A stretch of 64,000 bases of DNA from Gillisella vitis (GTDB taxonomy: Bacteria > Pseudomonadota > Alphaproteobacteria > Rhizobiales > Rhizobiaceae), in contig WPHV01000016.1 in assembly GCA_009744235.1 (NCBI GenBank), positions 102,129 to 166,128 on the forward strand. Reading direction: 5' to 3'. Within the stretch, counting starts at the first letter, position 1; each line of letters starts with the position of its first letter. The notes under the pieces were generated by a model. It did not search any database and was not told the DNA's origin. It saw only the letters and a list, made by a program, of their open reading frames with translations. Shown here piece after piece: positions 63,774 to 64,000 of this stretch. A program made the translations under genes and the position numbers.

Positions 63774-64000
63774 TCAAAGCCCCGCGGCTTTTGTCAAATT
63801 GACCCTGAAGCGATCCCTTCGGCGCTGGTATCTGCGGGTCATCTCGGCTGAGGCATGGCCGAGCTGTTTCTGGATGTAGCGTTCGTCGACTTCGGCGGAG
63901 GAGGCGAGACCGGCGCGAAGCGAATGGCCGGAGAATTTGAAGGCGCGTTCAATCTCGCTGAGATCGCCGCGAACCCCGGCAGCCATGGCGGTCCGCTTCA
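63774..64000 (-). CDS. Tyrosine recombinase/integrase, C-terminal part, runs off the right edge
   Basis: The frame is open through the window edge beyond the internal Met at 63986, so only about 75 C-terminal codons are visible. They contain the end of the catalytic domain: FSGHSLRAG (HxxR), QLGHASAEMTRRYQRR with the second His and the nucleophile Tyr. This is the lambda-integrase/XerC fold. Such genes serve phage, ICE or plasmid dimer resolution. The N-terminal and first catalytic Arg lie outside the window. Confidence 0.88.
   Translation of the reverse strand, partial: KRTAMAAGVRGDLSEIERAFKFSGHSLRAGLASSAEVDERYIQKQLGHASAEMTRRYQRRRDRFRVNLTKAAGL

Noticed and set aside
1-64000. CRISPR arrays, rRNA, tRNA, riboswitches
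   Set aside because: No regularly spaced repeats, no recognisable RNA-gene sequences and no known aptamer pattern were seen by eye.

Overview
The window looks like part of a repABC replicon (plasmid or chromid) from an alphaproteobacterium of the Rhizobiales, most likely Rhizobiaceae or a close relative. The basis is a complete repA-repB-repC cassette with an antisense-RNA locus, a plasmid-type ScpB plus DUF1403 pair, IS6-family elements and dense ATGA-overlapping gene organisation. No rRNA, tRNA or CRISPR array was seen.

Region 1 (1-30.8 kb) is a siderophore-type NRPS/PKS cluster. It opens at the left edge with a truncated, divergent fatty acyl-AMP ligase. A long rightward operon follows: NRPS (docking-C-A-PCP-reductase), SAM methyltransferase, glutamate-1-semialdehyde-type aminotransferase, MbtH protein, two unrecognised small proteins, PKS (KS-AT-KR-ACP), NRPS (C-A-PCP-C-A-PCP-E), NRPS (C-PCP, no A domain), type II thioesterase and an FhuF-like siderophore-iron reductase. 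After a regulatory gap come a TonB-dependent transducer-type receptor and a FecBCDE-like ABC importer. Iron acquisition is inferred from the reductase, receptor, importer and signalling genes. The product itself cannot be read from the sequence, but a lipid-tailed, reductively released, possibly aminated peptide-polyketide is the simplest reading.

Region 2 (30.8-33 kb) holds an ECF sigma factor (FecI type) and a FecR-type anti-sigma regulator. With the receptor's N-terminal signalling domain they form a cell-surface signalling circuit. Related promoter elements with a conserved GTCTTTTC-(G/A)GGA core and a hairpin precede the receptor, the sigma gene and the fecR gene. They are the most interesting non-coding signal in the window.

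Region 3 (33-44.5 kb) carries, mostly leftward, an RND efflux permease with membrane fusion protein and a small upstream gene, the ScpB/DUF1403 pair, a small secreted protein (rightward), a repeat-rich autotransporter and a type IB topoisomerase.

Region 4 (44.8-54.3 kb) is a rightward catabolic-looking operon: Tat-exported peptide-type binding protein, two permeases, a fused double ATPase, a DeoR-family regulator, an M20 amidohydrolase and two APH/choline-kinase-fold proteins.

Region 5 (54.3-64 kb) starts with a decayed IS26-like remnant and a nearly complete IS6-family element. It continues with repABC (a ctRNA between repB and repC, a 22-bp perfect palindrome after repC), a leftward flavin monooxygenase, a TPR-GGDEF diguanylate cyclase and, at the right edge, the C-terminal end of a tyrosine recombinase.
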